A program made the translations under genes and the position numbers. Positions 1-6,001 of a DNA stretch of 11,529 nucleotides are shown piece by piece (positions within the stretch are counted from its first letter, which is position 1; every line of letters starts with the position of its first letter). Under the pieces are notes generated by a model. The model saw only the letters and a program-made list of their open reading frames with translations, was not told the DNA's origin and made no database searches. Where the stretch lies: NCBI GenBank assembly GCA_034435635.1, contig DAOTWY010000105.1, positions 1 through 11,529 of the forward strand, given 5' to 3'. The DNA is from DAOTWY01 sp003696565 (lineage in GTDB: Bacteria > Chloroflexota > Anaerolineae > Aggregatilineales > Phototrophicaceae).

Positions 1-158
1 TGGCTGGTGGATTAACGCCAGAAAATGTTACAGAACGTGTCCAAGCTGTTCAACCCTGGGGGGTGGATGTCGCTAGTGGGGTTGAGCCAGAAGGCAAGCC
101 AGGGGTTAAAGATCACGCAAAGGTTCAGGCATTTATTCAGGCAGCGAAGCATCTATGA
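1..158 (+). CDS. trpF: Phosphoribosylanthranilate isomerase, C-terminal end (partial)
   Basis: The last 51 residues of TrpF are visible, read in frame from base 3 to a TGA at 156-158; the 5' part lies off the left edge. The enzyme isomerises N-(5'-phosphoribosyl)anthranilate to CdRP in tryptophan synthesis, in the cytoplasm. The C-terminal phosphate-binding signature is clear: AGGLTPENV at the left edge (loop 7), then DVASGVEPEGKPGVKD (loop 8 and the conserved G-x-K-D), followed by a final helix (VQAFIQAAK). The following trpB and trpA support the assignment. Its stop overlaps the next gene's ATG by four bases (ATGA), so the acetyltransferase downstream is probably translationally coupled to it. 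The operon promoter and earlier trp genes must lie upstream of the window. Confidence 0.93.
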   Translation, partial: AGGLTPENVTERVQAVQPWGVDVASGVEPEGKPGVKDHAKVQAFIQAAKHL

Positions 159-646
159 AAATTGAGCCAATGACGGCGATGGACTGGGATGCTGTTCGCC
201 GGATTTATCAGGCAGGTGTGGATACAGGCATTGCTACTTTTGAAACACAAGTGCCGGATTCTCACATATTAGATCAAAAATTTCTGCCATATTGTCGCTT
301 GGTTGCGCGTCAAAATGATGTTGTGCTGGGATGGACTGCTCTTACAGCGACTTCGGCACGGTTTGTGTATCGTGGGGTTAATGAAGTGATGATCTACATT
401 GACCCACAAGCGCGCGGGCAAGGCGTAGGTAAGGCGTTGCTACAAGCGTTAATCACCTGTTCAGAGGCGCACCAGGTATGGACGTTGCAAGCTGTGATCT
501 TGGCGCAAAATCAAGCGAGTATCAACCTACATCAGGCTTGTGGCTTTCGTGTGGTTGGCATCCGTGAGCGGATAGGCTTTCGTGATGGTATATGGCATGA
601 CACGGTTTTGATGGAACGCCGTAGCAGGATTGTTGAGTGGGAATAA
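155..646 (+). CDS. GNAT-family N-acetyltransferase, phosphinothricin acetyltransferase-like
   Basis: A 163-residue GNAT acetyltransferase of the Pat/Bar/YncA type, which transfer acetyl from acetyl-CoA to a small amine; known members act on phosphinothricin, methionine sulfoximine or related compounds. Seen in the sequence: N-terminal I-x-x-M-x-x-x-D-W-x-x-V-x-x-I-Y (residues 3-18), typical of this subfamily; TFET (28-31); the acetyl-CoA pyrophosphate-binding loop RGQGVGKALL (87-96) after YIDP; N-x-A-S-I-x-L-H (119-126) and CGF (129-131); and a C-terminal GFRDGIWHDTVLMER (141-155) characteristic of Pat-like proteins. Length is normal for the family. The start is the ATG that overlaps the trpF stop. 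Substrate cannot be told from sequence, and the resemblance does not show herbicide detoxification. Lying between trpF and trpB, it is probably a co-transcribed passenger gene. A 44-base gap with no obvious signal except the trpB ribosome site follows. Confidence 0.85.
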   Translation: MKIEPMTAMDWDAVRRIYQAGVDTGIATFETQVPDSHILDQKFLPYCRLVARQNDVVLGWTALTATSARFVYRGVNEVMIYIDPQARGQGVGKALLQALITCSEAHQVWTLQAVILAQNQASINLHQACGFRVVGIRERIGFRDGIWHDTVLMERRSRIVEWE

Positions 647-690
647 AGCGAAGTGTTAAACCACTTTTGATTTGAGAAGGGATTTATTGG

Positions 691-1911
691 ATGGCTTATA
701 TTGATATAAACACGACAAATGTACCAGATGAGCGGGGATATTTTGGTGAGTTTGGCGGGCGTTTTGTACCAGAAACACTTGTGCCCGCTTTGAACGAGTT
801 AGTTACCGCTTATGAAGATGCGATGAAGGATGACGCATTTCAGCAAGAATTGGCTTACCTACAACGGACATACACCGGTAGACCAACTCCCGTTACTTAT
901 GCCAAGCGTCTGAGCGAAAAACTAGGCGGGGCACAAATTTACCTTAAACGGGAGGATTTAGCCCATACTGGTGCGCATAAAATTAACAACGCACTGGGGC
1001 AGGCTTTGCTGGCAAAACGCATGGGAAAACAGCGCGTCATCGCAGAAACAGGTGCAGGGCAGCATGGTGTTGCTTCTGCGACGGCTGCCGCATTACTGGG
1101 TTTAGATTGCCATGTGTATATGGGCAGTGTGGATATCGCCCGCCAACAGCCGAATGTTTTTAGAATGAAGTTATTGGGTGCGGAAGTTATTCCAGTAGAA
1201 AGCGGTAGTAAAACATTGAAGGATGCTATCAACGAAGCTATTCGTGATTGGGTGACTAATGTCCGCGACACATTTTATCTGTTAGGCTCAGCTTTAGGTC
1301 CACACCCGTATCCACGAATGGTGCGGGATTTTCAAAGTGTGATCGGCGTAGAAGCCCGCCAGCAAATCCAGGAAATGACCGGGCGGTTGCCAGATGTATG
1401 TGTTGCGTGTGTTGGTGGTGGGAGTAATGCAATTGGCTTGTTCCATGCCTTCCGTGATGATCAATCGGTGGATTTGATCGGTGTGGAGGCTGGTGGGCAT
1501 GGCATTGCTAGTGGACAACATGCTGCCCGCTTTGCGGATTTAAACATCAGTCGCCCCGGAGTGTTGCACGGTACAAAATCATATGTCATGCAAGATGAAA
1601 ATGGGCAAATTATGCACACCCACAGTATTTCCGCCGGGTTAGATTATGCATCGGTTGGACCTGAACATGCCTATTTGCGTGCGAATGAACGTGCATTTTA
1701 TACGTTTGCTACCGATGAGGAGACCTTAGCGGCTTTCCAGACTCTCAGCCAAACAGAAGGCATTATCCCCGCCTTAGAAAGTGCCCACGCCGTAGCGGAG
1801 GTTATTAAGCGTGCCCCTCAGATGCGCCGTGACCAAATCATTCTTGTGAATTTATCCGGGCGGGGAGATAAAGACCTAGACACGGTGATTCAGGCACTAG
1901 GGAATATATGA
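691..1911 (+). CDS. trpB: Tryptophan synthase beta subunit
   Basis: TrpB condenses indole with L-serine to give L-tryptophan using pyridoxal phosphate, in a complex with TrpA. The 406-residue protein is full length for the classical TrpB1 type. Landmarks: N-terminal GYFGEFGGRFVPETL (16-30); the PLP-lysine motif HTGAHKINN with Lys97; catalytic Glu119 in AETGAGQHG; the PLP phosphate loop GGGSNAIG (242-249); the COMM-domain region between; HGTKSYVMQDENGQ (293-306); and SAGLDYASVGPEHAYL (314-329). The PLP-contacting LSGRGDKD (388-395) is intact, so the enzyme should be active. The ATG at 691 is supported by GAGAAGG at 674-680, about 10 bases upstream. Its TGA overlaps the next ATG (ATGA at 1908-1911). 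Unusually, trpA does not follow directly but begins about 2 kb later. Confidence 0.98.
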   Translation: MAYIDINTTNVPDERGYFGEFGGRFVPETLVPALNELVTAYEDAMKDDAFQQELAYLQRTYTGRPTPVTYAKRLSEKLGGAQIYLKREDLAHTGAHKINNALGQALLAKRMGKQRVIAETGAGQHGVASATAAALLGLDCHVYMGSVDIARQQPNVFRMKLLGAEVIPVESGSKTLKDAINEAIRDWVTNVRDTFYLLGSALGPHPYPRMVRDFQSVIGVEARQQIQEMTGRLPDVCVACVGGGSNAIGLFHAFRDDQSVDLIGVEAGGHGIASGQHAARFADLNISRPGVLHGTKSYVMQDENGQIMHTHSISAGLDYASVGPEHAYLRANERAFYTFATDEETLAAFQTLSQTEGIIPALESAHAVAEVIKRAPQMRRDQIILVNLSGRGDKDLDTVIQALGNI

Positions 1912-2768
1912 TAGCCGATCAAATCATAACATTAAGCGATGGGCGCAATTTAGGATATTGTGTTCATGGTGACTCAGCCGGTACGCCGGTTTTGTTTATT
2001 CATGGTAATCCAGGGTCACGCTATATGCATCATCCAGATACCAGCATTGCCATACGGTTAGGTGTGCGGATGATTACGCCAGACCGCCCTGGATATGGTT
2101 TGTCGGACTTTAATCCCAAGCGTACACTTGCCAATACCCCAGATGATTTTATTGAGTTGATGGACACGCTTGGGGTAGATCAATTTGCTGTAATCGGTGT
2201 TTCTGCCGGTGGTCCTTATGTGCTTTCCACCGCGCATCATTATCCTGACCGCGTAACTAAGTGCGCCGTGGTGAGTGGAGCAGCCCCTTTTGATCGCCCT
2301 GGTGCCTTGGAGGATGTAAACGAGGATTATCGTCAGGCGTATTTGGTGTCGAAATGGAATCGCTGGTTGCTGAAGGCGTTACTATCGCTCCAAATGTGGC
2401 AAGAAAAGCGTGATCCACAACGTGCTTGGGATCAAATCTTGGCGCGTGCATCAGAAAATGACCGTAACATCTTGATGCGCCCGGAAGTTGCTGAGCAAGT
2501 ACGTGCCTATCGCCCAGAGGCGGTACGGAATGGCGTTGATGGTTGGGTGCATGAGGCAAAATTGCTTGTTAAGCCCTGGGGTTTTCCCATGAACGATGTG
2601 CCACACCAAGTTCACCTATGGTATTGGGAGCAGGATACAATTGTTCCATTACAAATGGGACGATTTATCAGCAAAACGTTACCCAACGCTGTTGAGCATT
2701 TTTTGCCGGGTGGTGGGCATTTTAGTTGGATTGATCATTGGCGTGAAATTTTGGAGTCCGTTCTGTGA
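1908..2768 (+). CDS. Alpha/beta-fold hydrolase
   Basis: A 286-residue alpha/beta hydrolase of unknown substrate. Visible landmarks: oxyanion-hole motif HGNPGS (32-37) after strand VLFI; R-x-I-T-P-D-R-P-G-Y-G-L-S-D (54-67), the usual strand-4/loop signature; nucleophile elbow GVSAGG with Ser99; acid residue Asp243 in WYWEQDTIVP; and catalytic His271 in PGGGHFSW. The catalytic triad Ser99-Asp243-His271 is therefore complete. The region between about 130 and 225 is the variable cap and gives no clear specificity. No signal peptide or membrane segment is seen, so it is likely cytoplasmic. It overlaps trpB by ATGA and the next gene by GTGA, so it sits firmly inside the trp operon, but nothing in its sequence ties it to tryptophan metabolism. 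Other esterase, epoxide hydrolase or haloperoxidase-like functions are possible. Confidence 0.87.
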   Translation: MIADQIITLSDGRNLGYCVHGDSAGTPVLFIHGNPGSRYMHHPDTSIAIRLGVRMITPDRPGYGLSDFNPKRTLANTPDDFIELMDTLGVDQFAVIGVSAGGPYVLSTAHHYPDRVTKCAVVSGAAPFDRPGALEDVNEDYRQAYLVSKWNRWLLKALLSLQMWQEKRDPQRAWDQILARASENDRNILMRPEVAEQVRAYRPEAVRNGVDGWVHEAKLLVKPWGFPMNDVPHQVHLWYWEQDTIVPLQMGRFISKTLPNAVEHFLPGGGHFSWIDHWREILESVL

Positions 2769-3541
2769 CGCTTGCATTAACCACAACTTGGCGACCACGC
2801 GGTGAGTTGCCACGTCTAAAGCGATTTTTGCCCCATCTGCGTGAACTGTATCAGCATATTATTGTTGTGATGCCATCTGACGTGTCGAGTTCAGTATTGG
2901 CGCAAATGCAAAACTTAGTGGATCATGCTGAATCTGATTCTAGTCAGATGCACACTCGCTCGCTTGCGATGATGCGTGCGTTGCAAACCGATGCACAGAC
3001 CATCCAATATTGTGATTTAGATCGCCTGATTCGTTGGATAGAAACACACCCCGCTGAATTAACTAAGACAACAACGGCAATTCAGGGGCGGGATGTCGTG
3101 GTGATTGGGCGGACAGAAGCGGCATTTAATACGCATCCACGCGCACTAACTGAGACAGAAACGACAATAAACACAGTGTTTTCTCATTTACTCGGCATCA
3201 AGGTAGATTTAGGGTCTGGTTCAAAATCGTTTAGCCGTCGAGCGGCTGAGATCATCGTCCAGCGTGGGCAAACAACTTATTCACCTGCAACTGATGCGGA
3301 ATGGGTGATTTGGTGTTATCGGGCAGGGTTATCGATTGACACGCTATGGGTAGACGGCTTGGACTGGGAATCGGCAGATCAATTTCGTGATACGGCAGCT
3401 GATAAGGCAACGCAACGTGCGGCTGCACAGGCTTATGATCAACGGTTGGAAAGCTGGCACTTCCGCGTTCAATTAATGAACCGTATTATTCAAGGTGGCT
3501 TGGCGGCGTGGAGTGAGCCAGAATCACAAAATAATGTATGA
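2765..3541 (+). CDS. Conserved protein, possible GT-A (glycosyltransferase-like) fold
   Basis: A 258-residue cytoplasmic protein with no certain family. It starts at a GTG that overlaps the hydrolase stop (GTGA, 2765-2768). The N-terminus, a beta strand (LALTTTW), a long Arg/Leu-rich helix (GELPRLKRFLPHLRELY) and a second strand (IIVVMPS, 32-38), looks like the start of a nucleotide-diphospho-sugar transferase fold. A DxD-like CDLDRLIRW lies at 83-91, where GT-A enzymes hold the metal. Further along are VVVIGRTEAAFNTHPRAL (111-128), SGSKSFSRRAAE (151-162) and ATDAEWVIWCYRAG (175-188), the last resembling the acceptor-side acidic motif. I infer a glycosyltransferase-like role only weakly; it may be a non-catalytic relative. 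The C-terminus is a helical tail (210-250) rich in Ala, Gln and Arg. Downstream lies a 73-base gap with a tRNA-like fragment. Confidence 0.6.
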   Translation: MTLALTTTWRPRGELPRLKRFLPHLRELYQHIIVVMPSDVSSSVLAQMQNLVDHAESDSSQMHTRSLAMMRALQTDAQTIQYCDLDRLIRWIETHPAELTKTTTAIQGRDVVVIGRTEAAFNTHPRALTETETTINTVFSHLLGIKVDLGSGSKSFSRRAAEIIVQRGQTTYSPATDAEWVIWCYRAGLSIDTLWVDGLDWESADQFRDTAADKATQRAAAQAYDQRLESWHFRVQLMNRIIQGGLAAWSEPESQNNV

Positions 3542-3582
3542 TGTGGTAAAGTTATATCCGCTTAAGGCAAGCCTGTATAGCT

Positions 3583-3614
3583 TGTAGCTCAATTGGTAGA
3601 AATGGACTTAAAAA
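3583..3614 (+). other. tRNA D-arm-like fragment (not a complete tRNA)
   Basis: TGTAGCTCAATTGGTAGA at 3583-3600 is identical to the bacterial tRNA consensus from position 8 through the D-stem and D-loop. It is followed by TGGACTTAAAA (3603-3613), which resembles the anticodon arm of a tRNA-Leu(UAA). The D-stem is not closed (AAAT instead of GAGC after GGTA), I find no T-arm (GTTCRA) downstream, and no matching 3' acceptor strand for the seven bases before it. It is therefore a remnant or a mimic and not a functional tRNA. It ends right at the ATG of the acidic gene and lies inside the trp operon. Chance resemblance cannot be excluded. Confidence 0.45.
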
Positions 3615-3911
3615 ATGACCGAGATCACAGTGGTGGATTTTAACGCAACCGAAAGCGGTGCGATGACCTTAATTGATGTATTTGAAAATTTACAGAAGCA
3701 GATCGCCATGATCGCTTTTGCGATGGATCATATTTCAGAAACTGGACGGGGCGAGTGGATTGAAGCCTTGCAGGACGATATGGAAAATTTGATGGATCAG
3801 ATTGACAATGCCAGTGTGGTCGCTGTGGAACTGAGTGAGTTCTTGCTCAATATGGTGGTCACGTTTCGTGGCTATTTGACTGTTGATGATGATTTTGGGG
3901 AGGATTTTTGA
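3615..3911 (+). CDS. Small, strongly acidic hypothetical protein
   Basis: A 98-residue protein I do not recognise. It has 21 Asp/Glu against only 3 Lys/Arg, so it is very acidic. After a short strand-like start (ITVVDF) it looks mostly helical: residues about 17-43 (LIDVFENLQKQIAMIAFAMDH) and 48-82 form amphipathic helices with hydrophobic positions at three- to four-residue spacing. The tail is GYLTVDDDFGEDF. It contains no cysteine, no signal peptide and no convincing membrane segment. A small helical protein-interaction role is possible but not shown. The ATG at 3615 has only a weak ribosome site (GGA at 3604-3606). The coding call rests on an intact frame, a one-base stop/start overlap with trpA (TGATG) and the trpA ribosome site lying within its last codons. 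It sits where trpB would normally abut trpA. Confidence 0.7.
   Translation: MTEITVVDFNATESGAMTLIDVFENLQKQIAMIAFAMDHISETGRGEWIEALQDDMENLMDQIDNASVVAVELSEFLLNMVVTFRGYLTVDDDFGEDF
3897..3904 (+). promoter_or_regulatory. Ribosome binding site deciding the trpA start
   Basis: GGGGAGGA ends 6 bases before ATG 3911 but only 3 bases before the in-frame TTG at 3908. The spacing and codon both favour ATG 3911, giving the TGATG overlap with the acidic gene. Confidence 0.8.
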
Positions 3912-4696
3912 TGCCTGGTTTGGAATCAATCCAAGCGATGTTCCAACGCACTCATGCAGAAGGGCGTGCTGCTTTTCTGCCATATTTCCCCATTGGATAC
4001 CCAACTTATGCCGAGTCAATTGAAGCCATTACTCAGATGGCTGCACAAGGTGTTGATGGTTTTGAGATTGGTATTCCTTTTAGCGATCCACTAGCGGATG
4101 GTCCCACAATTCAGGCGGCGACACAGATTGCACTGGAAAATGGCACAACTGTTAGTACCGCGCTAGATGCTGTGCGTGAATTACGGGCGCGGGATGTTCA
4201 GCAACCGATGCTGATGTTCAGTTATCTTAACCCGTTAATTGCATATGGTACAGATCGTTTTGTTCAGGATGCAAAAGCGGCAGGTGCAGATGGGCTAATT
4301 ATCCCAGATTTGCCGCCGGAAGAAGCACATCTCTTTGCTTCAGCTTGCCAGCAGGAAAATATGGCGTTGGTCTTTTTTCTTGCACCGACTAGTGATGAGC
4401 AGCGTATTGAGTTAGTGACACAACAAGCAACTGGTTTTATTTATGTTGTATCGCTCACGGGGATCACTGGTGAGCGCACACAATTACCGCCAGACCTAGC
4501 AGAGTTTATCACACGATTACGGAAACAAACCACACAGCCCCTTGTGCTTGGATTCGGTATCAGCACGCCAGACCATGCCCGCATGGTCAACAATCTAGTG
4601 GATGGGTTTATTGTTGGAAGTGCGCTTGTTCGTGCTGCTCAAAACGGTGTTGATGCAGTGCGTCAACTAGCCAAAGATTTACGGCAAGCATTATGA
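3911..4696 (+). CDS. trpA: Tryptophan synthase alpha subunit
   Basis: TrpA cleaves indole-3-glycerol phosphate to indole and glyceraldehyde-3-phosphate and channels indole to TrpB. The 261-residue TIM-barrel protein is normal length. Landmarks: AFLPYFPIGYPTYAES (21-36); the catalytic glutamate Glu52 in FEIGIPFSDP; catalytic Asp63 in LADGPTIQ; the loop-2 region with SYLNPLIAYG; DGLIIPDLPPEEA; the loop-6 SLTGITGERT; and phosphate-binding FGISTPDHA and DGFIVGSALV near the C-terminus. All expected active-site residues are present. The start is ATG 3911 rather than the TTG three bases earlier, because of the GGGGAGGA spacing. It overlaps its upstream neighbour by one base and the downstream gene by ATGA (4693-4696), so it is embedded in the operon although far from trpB. 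Confidence 0.97.
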   Translation: MPGLESIQAMFQRTHAEGRAAFLPYFPIGYPTYAESIEAITQMAAQGVDGFEIGIPFSDPLADGPTIQAATQIALENGTTVSTALDAVRELRARDVQQPMLMFSYLNPLIAYGTDRFVQDAKAAGADGLIIPDLPPEEAHLFASACQQENMALVFFLAPTSDEQRIELVTQQATGFIYVVSLTGITGERTQLPPDLAEFITRLRKQTTQPLVLGFGISTPDHARMVNNLVDGFIVGSALVRAAQNGVDAVRQLAKDLRQAL

Positions 4697-5781
4697 TTCA
4701 AACTGTGCTTGATCAATTTTTAAAATTGGTTTATGCGTCGCGTCCGGTGGAATTTGAGGAGTTACAAACAGTTGCCGGGCATGTCGTGAGCGCAGCTGAA
4801 GTTGTTTCTGAAGATGAACGCAATCATGCAATTGCTCAAATGACAGACGCTATTCTCGCTTCATCACCGATGCGTTGTGCGATGGTTTCACTAACGTGTG
4901 GCGCGTTGGTGGAGCAGGGGGCGCATCCCAAGCTAGCGGTGGATCATATCCGCACGCGGCTAGGAGAAATGCTAGGACTTGGGGCTGTATTCGCACAGAC
5001 ATGCATCGACCGTGCGAAAGAGGATGGGCATTTTCAAGATGATGCCTATACCCCAGAGCAAGCGGTTAGTGACTATGCGGATCAAGTTGCATCTGGTATG
5101 CCAGATAAAGCCGGAGCTTATGCTGCGATAGATATTCTTTGCCGCCCGATGATTGCAATGGCTTCTCGCTCGATGGTGGCGTTACAGGGCGCACAAGAGG
5201 ACGGCTTATTGATGTCGCGCCTGAAAAAATTTCCTGTTATGCTGCCCATGCTAGATTGGTTAAATCAATTGTTGACTGTTTTAATTGATGAGCCGTTGAT
5301 TGTGTTACATCCCGGGTTAAAGCGTGGCTATGCTGTGCGGATTAATGGCGTTGTGGGTAATTTTCAATTGTTCACTTTGCTAGAGGATGCACTGATTGGT
5401 GATGAGCGACAAGGTTGGCTACCTGGTCATAAGCCACCCGTTCATGTTGTGGAAAGTGTTCGCCGCCAAGTGGCTGACCCACCATCTGCCAGTATCCAGT
5501 TCAACTATGCTAATTGGCAGGCACTAAAGTCAGACGGTACGCTTGATGTTTACGATGCAAAGCCGTTTTGGATTTGGGGAGAAGGCAAACCAGCGGATAT
5601 TCATAAATTTGATGGGGTGCGGGTTATGTTACTCAGTGAGCCACCATACACACGGATGTTCAGCATGACAGCACCCTTTGCTGGGTTAACCGCACAGCTT
5701 ACAATTGATTCGATCTTATCCGATGAGCAAGTTGAAGAATGGCTGATGCGTATTGCTGCGCGGCATGGGCAATCAGCATAA
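4693..5781 (+). CDS. Hypothetical protein, 362 residues, last gene of the trp block
   Basis: I do not recognise this protein. Its ATG overlaps the trpA stop (ATGA), so it should be co-translated with trpA. The first ~200 residues look all-helical and Ala/Met/Val-rich, with stretches such as NHAIAQMTDAILAS (44-57), CAMVSLTCGALVEQGAHPKLAVDHI (62-86) and MIAMASRSMVALQG (153-166), resembling a stacked helical (HEAT/ARM-like) arrangement, though no repeat consensus is obvious. The second half looks mixed alpha/beta: LIVLHPGLKRGYAVRINGVVGNFQLFTLLEDALIG (202-236), then PFWIWGEGKPADIHKFDGVRVMLLSEPPYTRMF (291-323) and a C-terminal helix (345-357). There is no signal peptide, no clear membrane segment, and no nucleotide-binding or metal motif I can name. 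A gene-end with no clear terminator follows before the next promoter. Confidence 0.8.
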   Translation: MIQTVLDQFLKLVYASRPVEFEELQTVAGHVVSAAEVVSEDERNHAIAQMTDAILASSPMRCAMVSLTCGALVEQGAHPKLAVDHIRTRLGEMLGLGAVFAQTCIDRAKEDGHFQDDAYTPEQAVSDYADQVASGMPDKAGAYAAIDILCRPMIAMASRSMVALQGAQEDGLLMSRLKKFPVMLPMLDWLNQLLTVLIDEPLIVLHPGLKRGYAVRINGVVGNFQLFTLLEDALIGDERQGWLPGHKPPVHVVESVRRQVADPPSASIQFNYANWQALKSDGTLDVYDAKPFWIWGEGKPADIHKFDGVRVMLLSEPPYTRMFSMTAPFAGLTAQLTIDSILSDEQVEEWLMRIAARHGQSA

Positions 5782-5819
5782 GAGCCTTTAGGCGGATTGC
5801 ATCATTTTTTAGCAATGTG

Positions 5820-5849
5820 TTGACAACGTATCATCATCTGCGCTATTCT
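5820..5849 (+). promoter_or_regulatory. Sigma-70-type promoter for the aro operon
   Basis: A perfect -35 hexamer TTGACA (5820-5825) is followed after 18 bases by TATTCT (5844-5849), a 4/6 match to TATAAT. Transcription would start near 5856, about 30 bases before the leader ORF and about 210 bases before aroH. It lies in the only long intergenic stretch and upstream of a terminator-bearing leader, which supports it. The -10 assignment is less certain than the -35. Confidence 0.65.
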
Positions 5850-5859
5850 CTTTCGCAGA
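5837..5859. repeat. Inverted repeat spanning the -10 region
   Basis: TCTGCG (5837-5842) and CGCAGA (5854-5859) form a perfect 6-base inverted repeat with an 11-base centre containing the proposed -10 box. A second, outer pair GTTGA (5819-5823) and TCAAC (5864-5868) brackets it. This could be an operator for a repressor, or a 5' hairpin if the start site is further upstream; no known operator consensus is recognised. Confidence 0.35.
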
Positions 5860-5886
5860 CGGTTCAACAAAGGGTTATTGATTTTG

Positions 5887-5967
5887 ATGTTTTTTTATGC
5901 ACTCGGCTTTTATTACTTTGCAAACCACATGATGCAGGGTCGAGTGTGCTTGCGTGCCAATCAATAA
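5887..5967 (+). CDS. Phe/Tyr-rich attenuator leader peptide
   Basis: A 26-codon ORF beginning MFFYALGFYYF: seven of its first eleven residues are Phe or Tyr (TTT TTT TAT, then TTT TAT TAC TTT), with no Trp codon. The rest (ANHMMQGRVCLRANQ, TAA at 5965-5967) is unremarkable. AAAGGG at 5869-5874 is a likely ribosome site. Its spacing is 12 bases to ATG 5887 or 9 to an in-frame TTG at 5884, so the exact start is open by one codon. The ORF follows the promoter and precedes a strong terminator just upstream of aroH. By analogy with pheL/trpL-type leaders, it is read as a sensor: scarce charged tRNA-Phe or tRNA-Tyr stalls the ribosome at the aromatic codons and favours readthrough. The peptide itself probably has no function. 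Confidence 0.8.
   Translation: MFFYALGFYYFANHMMQGRVCLRANQ
5920..5953 (+). promoter_or_regulatory. Leader hairpin 1:2 (pause / anti-antiterminator)
   Basis: GCAA (5920-5923) plus CACA (5926-5929) can pair with TGTG (5945-5948) plus TTGC (5950-5953), around a 15-base loop with a small internal loop. It starts one base after the second Phe/Tyr codon run (5908-5919), so a ribosome stalled there would cover its 5' arm. Its 3' arm is shared with the antiterminator. The pairing was drawn by eye and not folded computationally. Confidence 0.55.
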
Positions 5968-6001
5968 ACCGGAACAATTTCGGGCAAAATAGAGGCGCAG
6001 G
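5949..6001 (+). promoter_or_regulatory. Antiterminator helix 2:3
   Basis: CTTGCG (5949-5954) plus CC (5957-5958) can pair with GGCGCAGG (5994-6001), giving 8 pairs including one G-U and a 2-base bulge. It would remove the 5' arm of the terminator. The enclosed segment contains a compact hairpin, CCGGAA/TTTCGG (5969-5974 with 5978-5983, 3-base loop), that would bring the arms together. Ribosomes reading through to the stop at 5965 would mask the 5' arm, allowing the terminator to form. Confidence 0.55.

Noticed and set aside
3571..3650. Functional tRNA gene
   Set aside because: Only the D-arm matches. The D-stem is not closed, no T-arm or acceptor partner is found, and the acidic gene begins at 3615.
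3908..3910. TTG start for trpA
   Set aside because: Only 3 bases from the ribosome site; ATG 3911 has correct spacing and a better codon.
5783..5815. Rho-independent terminator for the trp block (GCCTTTAGGC then a T6 run)
   Set aside because: The stem is only 3-4 base pairs with almost no loop, and the T run is about 15 bases away; too weak to call.
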